From positions 1 through 64,000 of the forward strand of contig JAZNER010000016.1 of the NCBI GenBank assembly GCA_045588675.1: DNA of 64,000 nt. The letters are read 5' to 3'. The DNA is from SVTX01 sp045588675 (GTDB taxonomy: Bacteria; Bacillota; Clostridia; Oscillospirales; CAG-272). Shown here piece by piece: positions 15,885 to 24,446 of this stretch. Under the pieces are notes generated by a model. That model saw only the letters and a list, made by a program, of their open reading frames with translations, did no database searches and was not told where the DNA came from. A program made the position numbers and the translations under genes. Every line of letters begins with the position of its first letter. The stretch's first letter is position 1.

Positions 15885-16843
15885 TACTCCTGCCCTCCCT
15901 TTGCCTTTTTTGCAACTCTTGCGGCAACGCGGCGCACCCGTCTCTCTGCCTTGAACTGAGGCGTGTAAGAGAAATACGAGCTCTTAACGTAAGGAATAGC
16001 AAGGAATATCGCAACGACGATAGCAGAAAGCATCTTGAGAAGCTCGGGATCAAGTCCAAGCCAAACGACGATCTGATATACGACATAATATATCACTCCA
16101 CCAAGCGCAACACCTGCAAGTCTTATGCCGAAGTTTATCGAAATATGCCCGAATATAGCATCTCCGATTATGACAGCCGCAAGACCGATAACTATCGCGC
16201 CTCGTCCCATATTTATGTCTGCGAACCCCTGATACTGCGCGAGTAATGCTCCCGAAAGAGCCACAAGACCGTTTGAAATAATAAGACCAAGTATCTTATT
16301 GAATTTGTTATTTATTCCCTGCGCGCTACTCATCTTCTGATTGCAGCCCGTCGCTCGAAGTGAGCATCCAAGCTCTGTTCCAAAGAAAAGATATAGCGCC
16401 AATATAACGACCGCAACGAATCCAACAAGTGCCATTATCGCCTTGCTCTTATCAAGCTGAGTGACTATGACCTTCAGATTTCTTGCATTGATACCAAGAT
16501 TAGCTCTGCCGAGTATCTTAAGGTTTACCGACCACAGCATAAGCTGGGTAAGTATTCCCGAAAGTATTGCAGGAATACCGAGAATCGTATGGAAAAATCC
16601 CGTAATAAGTCCGGTAAGCATACCTGCCACTACCGAAAGGAGCAGAGCGATCCAAACGCTCACTCCGTTTGTTACAAGAATTGCACAAACACAAGCACCC
16701 GTACAGATAGAACCGTCAACGGTAAGGTCCGCTATGTCGAGTATCTTATAGGTTATATAAACGCCTATTGCCATTATTCCCCAGATAAGACCCAGAGAAA
16801 CAGCACCCGGCATTGATTTTAAAAGACTAATAATAAAATCCAT
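15884..16843 (-). CDS. ABC transporter permease (LivH-like, TrpY-type)
   Basis: A 319-residue integral membrane permease with about eight to nine hydrophobic spans, related to branched-chain amino-acid permeases. Signatures are GLIWGIMAIGVYITYKILDIADLTVDGSI near the N-terminus and SLRATGCNQKMSSAQGIN, the coupling-helix region that contacts the ATPase. The single permease gene implies a homodimer. A basic C-terminal tail (RRVRRVAARVAKKAKG) faces the cytosol. The substrate is unknown; aromatic or related compounds are reported for some relatives. Confidence 0.9.
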   Translation of the reverse strand: MDFIISLLKSMPGAVSLGLIWGIMAIGVYITYKILDIADLTVDGSICTGACVCAILVTNGVSVWIALLLSVVAGMLTGLITGFFHTILGIPAILSGILTQLMLWSVNLKILGRANLGINARNLKVIVTQLDKSKAIMALVGFVAVVILALYLFFGTELGCSLRATGCNQKMSSAQGINNKFNKILGLIISNGLVALSGALLAQYQGFADINMGRGAIVIGLAAVIIGDAIFGHISINFGIRLAGVALGGVIYYVVYQIVVWLGLDPELLKMLSAIVVAIFLAIPYVKSSYFSYTPQFKAERRVRRVAARVAKKAKGGQE

Positions 16844-16863
16844 CAGTTACTCTCCTGAAGGGG

Positions 16864-17832
16864 TTATTCAATAGCAATATAATCTTCGGGAACGGTTATG
16901 TCAAGAGCCTCACAGATGGTCTTGTTGTACTTCTTCTTGAGATTGGTAACGTACTGTATGGGCATTTTTTCAATCTTTTCCTCACCCTTGAGAATCTTCA
17001 CTGCCATCTCGCCGGTGAGATAACCGAGGTCGTAGTAGCTGATAGAGAGAGTTGCGATACCGCAGCCCGCACATATACCTTCCTCGCCTGCGATTACGGG
17101 AACCTTAGCAGCAAGACAAATGCTGTTTATTATTTCGGTATTACTTGCGACTGTGTTATCGGTAGGAACGTAGATAGCGTCGCTGAATTCAGCCGCAGCA
17201 GTAGTTACAGCCTGAACGTCGTTGGAGTCGGTAAATGCAAATTCCTTAATATTGTCTTCTGCAATTCCCTTCTCTGTAAGGAACTTTTTAACCTCGTCCA
17301 CCTGATACTTGGAGTTCGCTTCAGCAGAGCAGTAAAGAAGACCTATCTTCTCTGCCTCAGGACAAAGATCGATGATCATCTGTGCCTGCTGGTCAAGGGG
17401 AGCAAGGTCACTGGTGCCGGAAATATTTCCGCCAACAAGACCGTCAAAATCTTTGATAGTAAGAGCCACACCGTATTCGGTAACGGAAGTTCCAAGGATC
17501 GGAATATCAACTGTAGCAGACGCAGCCGCCTGAAGCGCGGGGGTCGCGTTAGCCATAATAAGATCTACGTTCTTGGAAACAAAATCGTTTGCAATGGTAG
17601 TGCAAAGAGGAATATCGTTACCTGCATTCTGCTCGATAAACTCTACGTTATCTTCGCCAAGCGCCGCAATAACGGCGTCCTTAAAGCCCTGTGTTGCCTG
17701 GTCAAGCGCGGGGTGAGTTACAAGCTGACAAATACCAACGGTGTACTTACCGTCGTCAACTGTACAAGAGGTCATAGCAACAAGTGAAATGCACATCACC
17801 GCTACAAGAAAAATTGAAATAAGCTTTTTCAT
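16864..17832 (-). CDS. ABC transporter substrate-binding lipoprotein (ABC_sub_bind family)
   Basis: A 322-residue lipoprotein. The signal MKKLISIFLVAVMCISLVAMTSC ends in a lipobox, and the mature protein begins TVDDGKYTVGICQLVTHPALDQATQGF, the hallmark of the TrpX/ABC_sub_bind family. IGLLYCSAEANSKYQVDEVKKFL and SYYDLGYLTGEMAVKILKG are further family motifs. I choose the inner ATG, which has a GGAG site; the longer frame would start inside the promoter -35. First gene of the three-gene uptake operon. The ligand is not deducible. Confidence 0.92.
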   Translation of the reverse strand: MKKLISIFLVAVMCISLVAMTSCTVDDGKYTVGICQLVTHPALDQATQGFKDAVIAALGEDNVEFIEQNAGNDIPLCTTIANDFVSKNVDLIMANATPALQAAASATVDIPILGTSVTEYGVALTIKDFDGLVGGNISGTSDLAPLDQQAQMIIDLCPEAEKIGLLYCSAEANSKYQVDEVKKFLTEKGIAEDNIKEFAFTDSNDVQAVTTAAAEFSDAIYVPTDNTVASNTEIINSICLAAKVPVIAGEEGICAGCGIATLSISYYDLGYLTGEMAVKILKGEEKIEKMPIQYVTNLKKKYNKTICEALDITVPEDYIAIE

Positions 17833-17923
17833 TTTTTGGTCTCCATTCTTAAAAAAAGATTTTATATTCCCTGATAAAGAAAGAGTGGCATACAATCTCG
17901 CTTTATCGAAATAAAGTAAAATT

Positions 17924-17952
17924 ATTATACCACTTTTTTTATTGATTGTCAA
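17924..17952 (-). promoter_or_regulatory. Sigma-A promoter of the ABC uptake operon
   Basis: Minus-strand consensus TTGACA and TATAAT with a 17-bp spacer. It leaves a leader of about 85 nt in which no T-box motif is seen. Confidence 0.85.
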
Positions 17953-18012
17953 TCACATTTTAAATTATTTTATAATTATTTATTATTTTTATTATTTTCC
18001 TTTTGACAACAA

Positions 18013-18615
18013 TTATTCCTCTACGGCCTTGCAAATAATGTCCGCGCATTTATCAAGACCAATTACACCGCTGTCAAGCACGAGGTGGTAATTATCTATA
18101 TCTGCCCACTCTCGCATAGTAAACGCTCTGTAAAATACTCTTCTCCTTGCGTCCTTATCGCGCAACCTCTCCTCGATCTTAACCTCAGTTTCTCCGTATT
18201 GCTCAATAACACGCTTTGCCTTGAACGGCATATCGGCTTTGATAAACACATTAAAGCAATCCTCACGCTCGCGGAGAACATAATCTGCCCCTCTGCCGAC
18301 TATTACGCAGTTGCCCTCATCGGCAAATCTTTTGATTACATTGATTTGCGCGATTTGAATTCTGTTTGCAAAGGACAGACTGTTATAGTTATCGCCGCCC
18401 GAATTGACAGCAATAGAATACAGAAAGCTATTCTTGTGCGTTGCATATTCGTCATATTTTTCGGCAAGCTCGCGTGAAAGCCCGCTTTCCTTGACAACCT
18501 CATCTATAATCTCTTCATCGTAAAATTTATATCCAAGCTTTTCGGCTACCATTCTTGCGATAGTTCGTCCTCCGCTCCCAAATTCACGGCTTACTGTAAT
18601 AATCTTTTTCCCCAT
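18013..18615 (-). CDS. Cytidylate-kinase-like P-loop protein
   Basis: A 200-residue P-loop kinase of the Cytidylate_kin2 family. KIITVSREFGSGGRTIARMVAEKLGYKFYDEEII is the family start, with the atypical P-loop REFGSGGRT. VIVGRGADYVL and DKDARRRVFYRAFTMREW follow. These proteins are widespread in Clostridia next to membrane or regulatory genes. Their substrate is not established, so CMP kinase activity should not be assumed. The ATG one codon inside a TTG is chosen, with AGGGAG upstream. Confidence 0.87.
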   Translation of the reverse strand: MGKKIITVSREFGSGGRTIARMVAEKLGYKFYDEEIIDEVVKESGLSRELAEKYDEYATHKNSFLYSIAVNSGGDNYNSLSFANRIQIAQINVIKRFADEGNCVIVGRGADYVLREREDCFNVFIKADMPFKAKRVIEQYGETEVKIEERLRDKDARRRVFYRAFTMREWADIDNYHLVLDSGVIGLDKCADIICKAVEE

Positions 18616-18811
18616 CAAGCCTTCTCCCTTCGGTTATAAGGATTTGATACTTTTATCTGACAAGGGCAAAAGCACTCGCCCTTCAATTACATTTTAGCAT
18701 AAAATGAAAAACTTGTCAATAAAAACATTTGTCTGCTCAAAGCTGAATTTAAAAATCAAGACCGTCATAGAATGTTACATATTAATATGTCTTGAAATCG
18801 GAGAATACAGA

Positions 18812-19369
18812 ATGAAAATATGGGAAATCTTAATAACCGCCTTCGCGCTGTCGGCAGATGCCTTCGCGGTCGCTCTTTGCAAAGGGCTTTCCACGAAAAA
18901 AATCAGACTTCGACACTCCGTCATTACGGGGTTGTATTTCGGTTTTTTTCAAGCGATTATGCCTTGTCTTGGATTTTGGCTCGGACACAAATTCAAAGAA
19001 ATAATCTCAAGCTTAGCGCCAATCACGGCGTTTATTATGCTCTGTTTAATAGGTATAAATATGCTGCTTGAAGCTCGGCGCGACGCCGAAATAATCTCTC
19101 CGTCCTTCGCCCCCCGCGTTATGCTCCCGCTCTCCCTTGCCACAAGCATAGATGCTCTTGCGGCTGGGACCAGCATTGCGCTTATCAACGAAACCCGTGT
19201 TGCCTTCACCTCTCTTATAATAGGCGGTCTTACATTCTTCATTTCGGCAATAGGTGTGTATGTCGGCAATTTCTTCGGCGCAAAATTCAAATCGGGCGCC
19301 GAAATTACAGGCGGAATTATTTTGATACTTATGGGCATAAAAACTCTGATCGAGTTTCTTCTGAATTAA
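18812..19369 (+). CDS. mntP: Putative manganese efflux pump MntP
   Basis: A 186-residue membrane protein with six hydrophobic spans. The two repeats each start with the conserved acidic motif: ALSADAFAVALCKGL in TM1 and TSIDALAAGTSIAL in TM4. GINMLLEARRD and the C-terminal GIILILMGIKTLIEFL also match MntP (DUF204). It exports Mn2+ to avoid toxicity. The inner ATG with GGAG is chosen. I see no clear yybP-ykoY manganese riboswitch in the 190 bp upstream. Confidence 0.92.
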   Translation: MKIWEILITAFALSADAFAVALCKGLSTKKIRLRHSVITGLYFGFFQAIMPCLGFWLGHKFKEIISSLAPITAFIMLCLIGINMLLEARRDAEIISPSFAPRVMLPLSLATSIDALAAGTSIALINETRVAFTSLIIGGLTFFISAIGVYVGNFFGAKFKSGAEITGGIILILMGIKTLIEFLLN

Positions 19370-19549
19370 TTTTATGTTTATTTTTCTACATAACATTTAA
19401 TTTTTAAGCTTTTGAAGCTTAATTTTAGCGAAAAAGCAGCTTTTTTGTCCAAAAGTTTATTTTGTCAAGGGCTGTCACATTTGAGCAAATTCAATCGCTC
19501 AGACGAGCATAACAGACGAAAGCCGTTGATACTTGTCGCACACTTGCAA

Positions 19550-19578
19550 TTGACAAGAAAAAGCTGCATTGATATAAT
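19550..19578 (+). promoter_or_regulatory. Sigma-A promoter of the LRR lipoprotein
   Basis: Consensus TTGACA and TATAAT with a 17-bp spacer, about 80 bp before the start codon. The rest of the 290-bp gap after mntP is AT-rich with short AAGCTT-type inverted repeats only. Confidence 0.85.
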
Positions 19579-19658
19579 TTTTTTAGGGTTTGCAGACACC
19601 AAAATTCAGGAATGACAAAAATAATGCCAAGAGGCATTGGACGAAAGGAAACACAAAT

Positions 19659-20408
19659 ATGAAAAAAAGCATTTTATCAGGGCTTCTGTTGCTTCTTGCA
19701 ATTGCAATTCTCATTAACATAAGCTCTTGTGCGGGGAAAGAAAAAAACGGAGCAGGCGACGAAACCGAGAGCTCAATCTACAAAAACCCTACATACTTTT
19801 CACCTCTTGAAAACACCGAAACCGAAAAAGTCACACAGACCGAGAGCGAAACCGAAACTGAAACAGAGGTCGAAACAAAAAAGCCGATTATTGTTGAAAC
19901 GCTTGAGTTTACTTCTTTTGACAACGGCACCTGCTATGTAAGCGGTATCGGGAACTGCTCCGATAGCTGCATAATAATTCCCGAGCGCAGTCCCGACGGC
20001 GACATCGTCACATCTATCGGCGACAAGGCGTTTTACGGTAACAAGGATATTAAGGCAATTCAGATTTCATCAACAGTAACAAGCATAGGAGATATGGCGT
20101 TTGGCGGCTGCACCTCGCTTGTCTATATTTCGGTTGACGCTCAGAACAGAGCGTTTCACGACATAGACGGAGTTTTATACTCTATTGACAGCAGCACTCT
20201 TATTATGTATCCCGCCGCCTGCGGAGCATCAAGCATTGAGCTTCCAAAGGCTCTTACTAAAATTTCAAATATGGCATTTTATGATTGCCCGAAGCTGACA
20301 CAAATATACTATCAGGGCTCTCTCTCGGATTGGGGAAAAATCGACATTGGAGAATCCAATTTCGCACTGTACACAGCGGCACTTGTATGCGAAACCTTCG
20401 GCAAATAA
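19659..20408 (+). CDS. BspA-type leucine-rich-repeat lipoprotein
   Basis: A 249-residue surface lipoprotein. The signal peptide ends in the lipobox ISSC. A Thr/Glu-rich linker (about 50-85, ETEKVTQTESETETETEVE) is probably extended and spaces the domain from the membrane. From about residue 90 come LRR_5 repeats of the Treponema/BspA type (VTSIGDKAFYGNKDIKAIQI, VTSIGDMAFGGCTSLVYISV, LTKISNMAFYDCPKLTQIYY). Such repeats bind proteins or surfaces. The inner ATG is used because of its GAAAGGA site. Confidence 0.9.
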   Translation: MKKSILSGLLLLLAIAILINISSCAGKEKNGAGDETESSIYKNPTYFSPLENTETEKVTQTESETETETEVETKKPIIVETLEFTSFDNGTCYVSGIGNCSDSCIIIPERSPDGDIVTSIGDKAFYGNKDIKAIQISSTVTSIGDMAFGGCTSLVYISVDAQNRAFHDIDGVLYSIDSSTLIMYPAACGASSIELPKALTKISNMAFYDCPKLTQIYYQGSLSDWGKIDIGESNFALYTAALVCETFGK

Positions 20409-20430
20409 TTTAAATTGTTTGATTTTTATA

Positions 20431-20459
20431 TTGACATACATCTGTGAAAATGTTATACT
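20431..20459 (+). promoter_or_regulatory. Sigma-A promoter of the ASRT-like gene
   Basis: TTGACA and TATACT with a 17-bp spacer, about 50 bp before the ATG. Confidence 0.8.
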
Positions 20460-20511
20460 AATACTGTAAAAATCACCTGACTGTAGGGTTTGAAAGGATT
20501 GGTATAGAAAT

Positions 20512-20868
20512 ATGTACGGAAAAAATGTTTGGCTTATCCCCGACGGGTATATGAGCAACACTCAAAAGGGAGAGTATGTCAGCCACGAGGCTGTTTGCGT
20601 GCTCAACCTGTCAGGCAAGGACGCAAATATCAATATAACGATTTATTTTGAGGACGAGGAGCCTTTGAGAAACATCAAGGCGGTCTGCAAAAATGAACGA
20701 ACCAATCACATAAGACTTGACAAGGCGACAAGTGAGGACGGAAAAACTGTTCCGCGCAACAAGCCGTATGCTGTTTTGGTTGAAAGCGACCAGCCCGTAG
20801 TTGTTCAGGCATCAAGACTTGATGTATCCCAGCCTGAATATTCTTTAATGACTACAATTGCTTATTAA
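20512..20868 (+). CDS. ASRT-family protein (sensory rhodopsin transducer fold)
   Basis: A 118-residue soluble protein matching the family of Anabaena sensory rhodopsin transducer throughout: WLIPDGYM at the start, SHEAVCVLNLSGKDANINITIYFEDEEPL, RTNHIRLDK, PYAVLVESDQPVVVQASRLD and a terminal SLMTTIAY. ASRT forms a beta-sandwich tetramer and binds either a rhodopsin or DNA/carbohydrate-like ligands; most bacterial copies have no rhodopsin. No rhodopsin is encoded in this window. It has its own promoter and terminator, so it is a stand-alone unit. Its role is unknown. Confidence 0.88.
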   Translation: MYGKNVWLIPDGYMSNTQKGEYVSHEAVCVLNLSGKDANINITIYFEDEEPLRNIKAVCKNERTNHIRLDKATSEDGKTVPRNKPYAVLVESDQPVVVQASRLDVSQPEYSLMTTIAY

Positions 20869-20872
20869 GTGC

Positions 20873-20934
20873 AAAAAACTGTACCGAGTGAATGAAGTGA
20901 ACTCCACTCAGTTCACCACTTGGTACAGTTTTTT
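20873..20934. terminator. Bidirectional terminator
   Basis: AAAAAACTGTACC / GGTACAGTTTTTT stem with an inner GTGAAC / GTTCAC stem, between convergent genes. Confidence 0.85.
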
Positions 20935-20965
20935 GTTTTTTATCTATGAAAATAAATAGCTTATT

Positions 20966-22558
20966 TTACCATCGGTTAAACTCAGCCAGCTCAAGTCCTT
21001 CATTGTTTTCGGTTGCCCAGTTTACTGCCCAAGAGCCTGGGAAAATTAGCAAATCATTTCCGCGAACATCACGAACCCTTCTGGTGTCCCCCGACAGCAC
21101 AAGCTTTTTAAAATCAACGGGGCACTTTTCAATATATCGAATCTGGTCATGAGGCAGATCCATTCGCGAAAAGCCTACTCCGTACTCACTCTGCATTCTG
21201 AACTTCAAAACATCAAATTGAAGCATACCGACAACGCCTACGATAACTCTTTCCATACCCGCGTCGGGCAGGAAGAAAATTTGAATCGCACCCTCCTCGG
21301 CGATCTGCTCCATACCCTTTTGGAACTGCTTGCGCTTCATAGAATCGATCTGCTCGATTACCGCAAAATGCTCGGGAGCAAAGGTGGGAATACCCTTAAA
21401 CTCAACCTTCAGGGGCGGCTGACAAATAGTGTCACCGATTGAGAAAATTCCGGGGTCAAAAACGCCTATTATATCACCCGCATATGCTTCCTCAATAATC
21501 TCTCGCTCTTGCGCCATCATCTGCTGTGGCTGCGAGAGCTTTATCATCTTATTGGGGCGCACGTGCAAATACTCGCGGCCTCTCTCAAACTTGCCTGAGC
21601 AAATTCGCATAAATGCAATTCTATCTCGGTGCGCCTTGTTCATATTGGCTTGAATTTTAAATACAAATGCCGAAAAATGCTCGTCAAAGGGATTGACCTC
21701 TCCCGAAACTGTCTGACGGACAAGCAGAGATGTCGTCATTTTAAGGAAGCTTTCAAGGAACGGCTCAATGCCGAAGTTATTGAGCGCCGAGCCAAAAAAT
21801 ACAGGAGAGAGCTTGCCGCATCTGACTTTATCAATGTCAAAGTCAAAGCAAGCACCGTCAAGCAATTCAACCTGCTCGCAAAGCGTATCTGCCAGGTCAG
21901 TGCCAATAAGGTTATCAAGCTTTTCGCGGTCAGCTATGTCACATTCAATTGCACGGAGCTTTTCCCTGCCGCCGTGTGAGGTTTCAAATGTCAAAATGTG
22001 CTTTTTCTCTCTGTCATAAACGCCCTTGAATGTCTGCCCACAGGAAATCGGCCAGTTCATAGGATAGGTTCCTATGCCAAATTCACTCTCAAGCTCGTCA
22101 AGCAAGTCAAACGGGTCACGCGCCTCGCGGTCGAGCTTATTTATAAATGTAAAAATCGGTATATTTCTCGCCGCGCAAACACGGAAAAGCTTTCTGGTCT
22201 GCGGCTCTATACCCTTTGCGGCGTCAATTACCATTACGACCGAGTCTGCCGCCATAAGTGTGCGGTAGGTATCCTCAGAGAAGTCCTGGTGACCCGGTGT
22301 ATCAAGAATATTTATGCAATATCCTTCATATTCAAACTGCATAACAGACGAGGTTACCGAAATACCTCTCTGTTTTTCAAGCTCCATCCAGTCAGAAACG
22401 GCATGCTTGTCTGTTTGCTTTCCCTTTACAGAGCCTGCCGTCTGTATTGCGCCTCCGTAAAGCAAAAACTTCTCTGTTAAGGTCGTTTTACCTGCATCGG
22501 GGTGCGAAATTATAGCAAATGTTCGTCTTCTCTCAATTTCTTTTCTTAAATCTGACAC
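20966..22558 (-). CDS. prfC: Peptide chain release factor 3
   Basis: A GTPase of about 530 residues that removes RF1/RF2 from the ribosome after termination. G1 is SHPDAGKTT, the switch region is KQRGISVTSS, G3 is DTPGHQD and G4 is NKLD. The C-terminal domain shows GMLQFDVLKFRMQSEYGV, typical of RF3. I place the start at a GTG that gives VSDLRKEIERRRTFAIISHPDAG, with GGAAAGG upstream; an in-frame TTG would add eight residues. It is monocistronic. Confidence 0.94.
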   Translation of the reverse strand: MSDLRKEIERRRTFAIISHPDAGKTTLTEKFLLYGGAIQTAGSVKGKQTDKHAVSDWMELEKQRGISVTSSVMQFEYEGYCINILDTPGHQDFSEDTYRTLMAADSVVMVIDAAKGIEPQTRKLFRVCAARNIPIFTFINKLDREARDPFDLLDELESEFGIGTYPMNWPISCGQTFKGVYDREKKHILTFETSHGGREKLRAIECDIADREKLDNLIGTDLADTLCEQVELLDGACFDFDIDKVRCGKLSPVFFGSALNNFGIEPFLESFLKMTTSLLVRQTVSGEVNPFDEHFSAFVFKIQANMNKAHRDRIAFMRICSGKFERGREYLHVRPNKMIKLSQPQQMMAQEREIIEEAYAGDIIGVFDPGIFSIGDTICQPPLKVEFKGIPTFAPEHFAVIEQIDSMKRKQFQKGMEQIAEEGAIQIFFLPDAGMERVIVGVVGMLQFDVLKFRMQSEYGVGFSRMDLPHDQIRYIEKCPVDFKKLVLSGDTRRVRDVRGNDLLIFPGSWAVNWATENNEGLELAEFNRW

Positions 22559-22703
22559 TTTAAAAAATCCGAGCCTTTCCAAAAATTTAGATATATTTTC
22601 TTAGACTTTTTTAATCAACATAATTATTTTTGCACAACAGAGTTATTATAACACATAGGCAGGCTAATGTCAAGGTGAATTTTAGCAAGTTTTGCCCGGC
22701 AAG

Positions 22704-22741
22704 CAAAAAAAGAGGCTTTTATACAAAAAGCCTCTTTTTTT
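22704..22741. terminator. Terminator after purC
   Basis: AAAAAAGAGGCTTTT / AAAAGCCTCTTTTTT perfect stem. Confidence 0.88.
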
Positions 22742-22742
22742 A

Positions 22743-23441
22743 TTATCTGTTGTTGATAAGCTTTGTAAGCTCAACGGGAGCGACAATCTTGCCGTCCTTA
22801 TAAACGCGCATATTGCCCGATGCAATTTCGTCAATGAGAACTACCTCGCCGTTGTGATAGCCAAACTCAAACTTGATATCCCATAAGTCAAGTCCGATCG
22901 TTTTAAGGTCATCTGCAACTATCTTCGTAATTTTGAGGGTCTGCTCCTTCAGGCTCTCAAACATTTCGGGTGTCATAACTCCAAGAACCGCAAGACCTTC
23001 TCCTGTTACAAGCGGGTCGCCCTTCTCATCGTTCTTAAAGGTACATTCAACATAACCGCCCTCAATGCGAGTGCCGTCCTTTATGTACTCTCCGTATCTG
23101 CGGATAAAGCTACCTGTTGCAACAAGACGGCAAATAACCTCAAGTCCGCCGCCTCCCTGTGCCTTACCAAAGCACTCTGCTGAAAGAACCTCCATAGTTG
23201 CATTGTCAACATCGGCGCTTACATAGTGTGTCTTAATGCCCGCCGCTTTAAGTAATTCGAAGTAATAAATAGATGTTTTAAGATTGGCTTTGCCAATTCC
23301 CTCGATTGTAAGTCCTACGCTGTTTTCTCCCGGATCAAAAACGCCATCCTTACCTGTGCAATCGTCCTTGAACTTGAGCATCACGTTGCCATTATCAAGG
23401 CCGTAAACATCCTTTGTTTTTCCCTCATAAATTTTTTTCAT
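22743..23441 (-). CDS. purC: SAICAR synthetase
   Basis: A 232-residue enzyme joining CAIR and aspartate with ATP in purine synthesis. The start KKIYEGKTKDVY is the family signature, with a GKDGVFDPGENS loop and LEVICRLVATGSFIRRYG and LWDIKFEFG motifs. It is unlinked to other pur genes here. An AAGGAGT site precedes the ATG. Confidence 0.95.
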   Translation of the reverse strand: MKKIYEGKTKDVYGLDNGNVMLKFKDDCTGKDGVFDPGENSVGLTIEGIGKANLKTSIYYFELLKAAGIKTHYVSADVDNATMEVLSAECFGKAQGGGGLEVICRLVATGSFIRRYGEYIKDGTRIEGGYVECTFKNDEKGDPLVTGEGLAVLGVMTPEMFESLKEQTLKITKIVADDLKTIGLDLWDIKFEFGYHNGEVVLIDEIASGNMRVYKDGKIVAPVELTKLINNR

Positions 23442-23510
23442 AAATTACTCCTTTATTTATATAATTGCATTTTGAACTGTTTATACATAAATCTTTATTT
23501 TAATACTATA

Positions 23511-23539
23511 TTTATACCACTTTACAGCAAAAAAATCAA
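23511..23539 (-). promoter_or_regulatory. Sigma-A promoter of purC, with nearby palindrome
   Basis: Minus-strand TTGATT and TATAAA with a 17-bp spacer. A 7-bp-arm palindrome (AAAATGT-aa-ACATTTT at 23544-23559) lies just upstream and could be an operator. Confidence 0.5.
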
Positions 23540-23576
23540 TATCAAAATGTAAACATTTTACTTTTTTTGCATCTTT

Positions 23577-24329
23577 TTATCCAAAAAACACATCACAAAC
23601 AAGCATTACGCAAAAACCAACCAGAAGAGCATAGGTTGCGCCCCTTTCGCTTCCGTGCGCGTGGGTTTCGGGTATCATCTCGTCGCTGATTATATAAAGC
23701 ATCGTTCCGCCCGCAAAAGCCAAGGCAAATGGCAAAATTGCTTCAATTCCGCCAAGAAAAAATCCAAGCAACGTTCCGAAAACCTCAACAAGTCCCGTAA
23801 AAGAGGCATAAAGAAGCGTTCTTTTAGGACTTATTCCCGCCGCAAGCATTGGCGCAATAATAACAATTCCTTCAGGGATATTCTGAAGTGCAATTCCACC
23901 CGCGATTACAAGAGCCTCGCTCACATTTCCCGAGCCAAAGCCCACGCCTGCCGCAATTCCCTCTGGCAAATTATGGATTGCTATAGCGAGTACGAAAAGC
24001 ATAACGCGGTTTAAATTTGCATTAGCCTTATGCTCCTCAATATCATTTCCAACAAGCTTATGCAGATGTGGCACCAATCTGTCTATCAAATTCAGAAAAA
24101 GCGCGCCTGTAAAAATCCCTGCAACCGTTACTATCAAAGCATATTTTCCGCCTCGCTCGACAGACGGCAAAATCAGCCCCAAAACCGCTGCCGCAAGCAT
24201 AACGCCTGCCGCAAATGAAAGGATAATATCATTGAATTTATGCGATATTTTCTTAAAGGCAAATCCAATCAGCGCGCCAACAAGCGTTGAACCGCCGACA
24301 CCTATGGCAGTCAGAAATACTATTTCCAT
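23577..24329 (-). CDS. ZIP-family divalent metal transporter
   Basis: A 250-residue membrane protein with about eight spans, of the ZupT/GufA branch of ZIP transporters. The two metal-site motifs are AIHNLPEGIAAGVGF (TM4) and GIALQNIPEGIVIIAPM (TM5). It most likely takes up Zn, Mn or Fe. I start at the inner ATG (MEIVFLTAIGVGG), preceded by AAAGGGA. It is monocistronic. Together with mntP and the DtxR-like regulator it gives the window three metal-homeostasis genes. Confidence 0.9.
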   Translation of the reverse strand: MEIVFLTAIGVGGSTLVGALIGFAFKKISHKFNDIILSFAAGVMLAAAVLGLILPSVERGGKYALIVTVAGIFTGALFLNLIDRLVPHLHKLVGNDIEEHKANANLNRVMLFVLAIAIHNLPEGIAAGVGFGSGNVSEALVIAGGIALQNIPEGIVIIAPMLAAGISPKRTLLYASFTGLVEVFGTLLGFFLGGIEAILPFALAFAGGTMLYIISDEMIPETHAHGSERGATYALLVGFCVMLVCDVFFG

Positions 24330-24364
24330 TAGCTTTCCCTTTCCTTTCAGCATTCTTTTCTTAT

Positions 24365-24393
24365 ATTATACTAAAAAGCCAATTCTATGTCAA
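24365..24393 (-). promoter_or_regulatory. Sigma-A promoter of the ZIP gene
   Basis: Minus-strand TTGACA and TATAAT with a 17-bp spacer, directly beyond the terminator of the ilv-leu operon. Confidence 0.85.
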
Positions 24394-24406
24394 GAAAAAT
24401 ATTCAA

Positions 24407-24439
24407 AAAAGAGCGAAATGATTACAATTCCGCTCTTTT
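24407..24439 (-). terminator. Terminator of the ilv-leu operon
   Basis: AAAAGAGCG...CGCTCTTTT stem with a T-run on the minus strand, just after ilvE. Confidence 0.88.
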
Positions 24440-24446
24440 AAGCTTT

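Noticed and set aside
18616..18811. Manganese (yybP-ykoY) riboswitch upstream of mntP
   Set aside because: The region was checked because mntP often has one, but the expected paired loops and terminator are not evident by eye.
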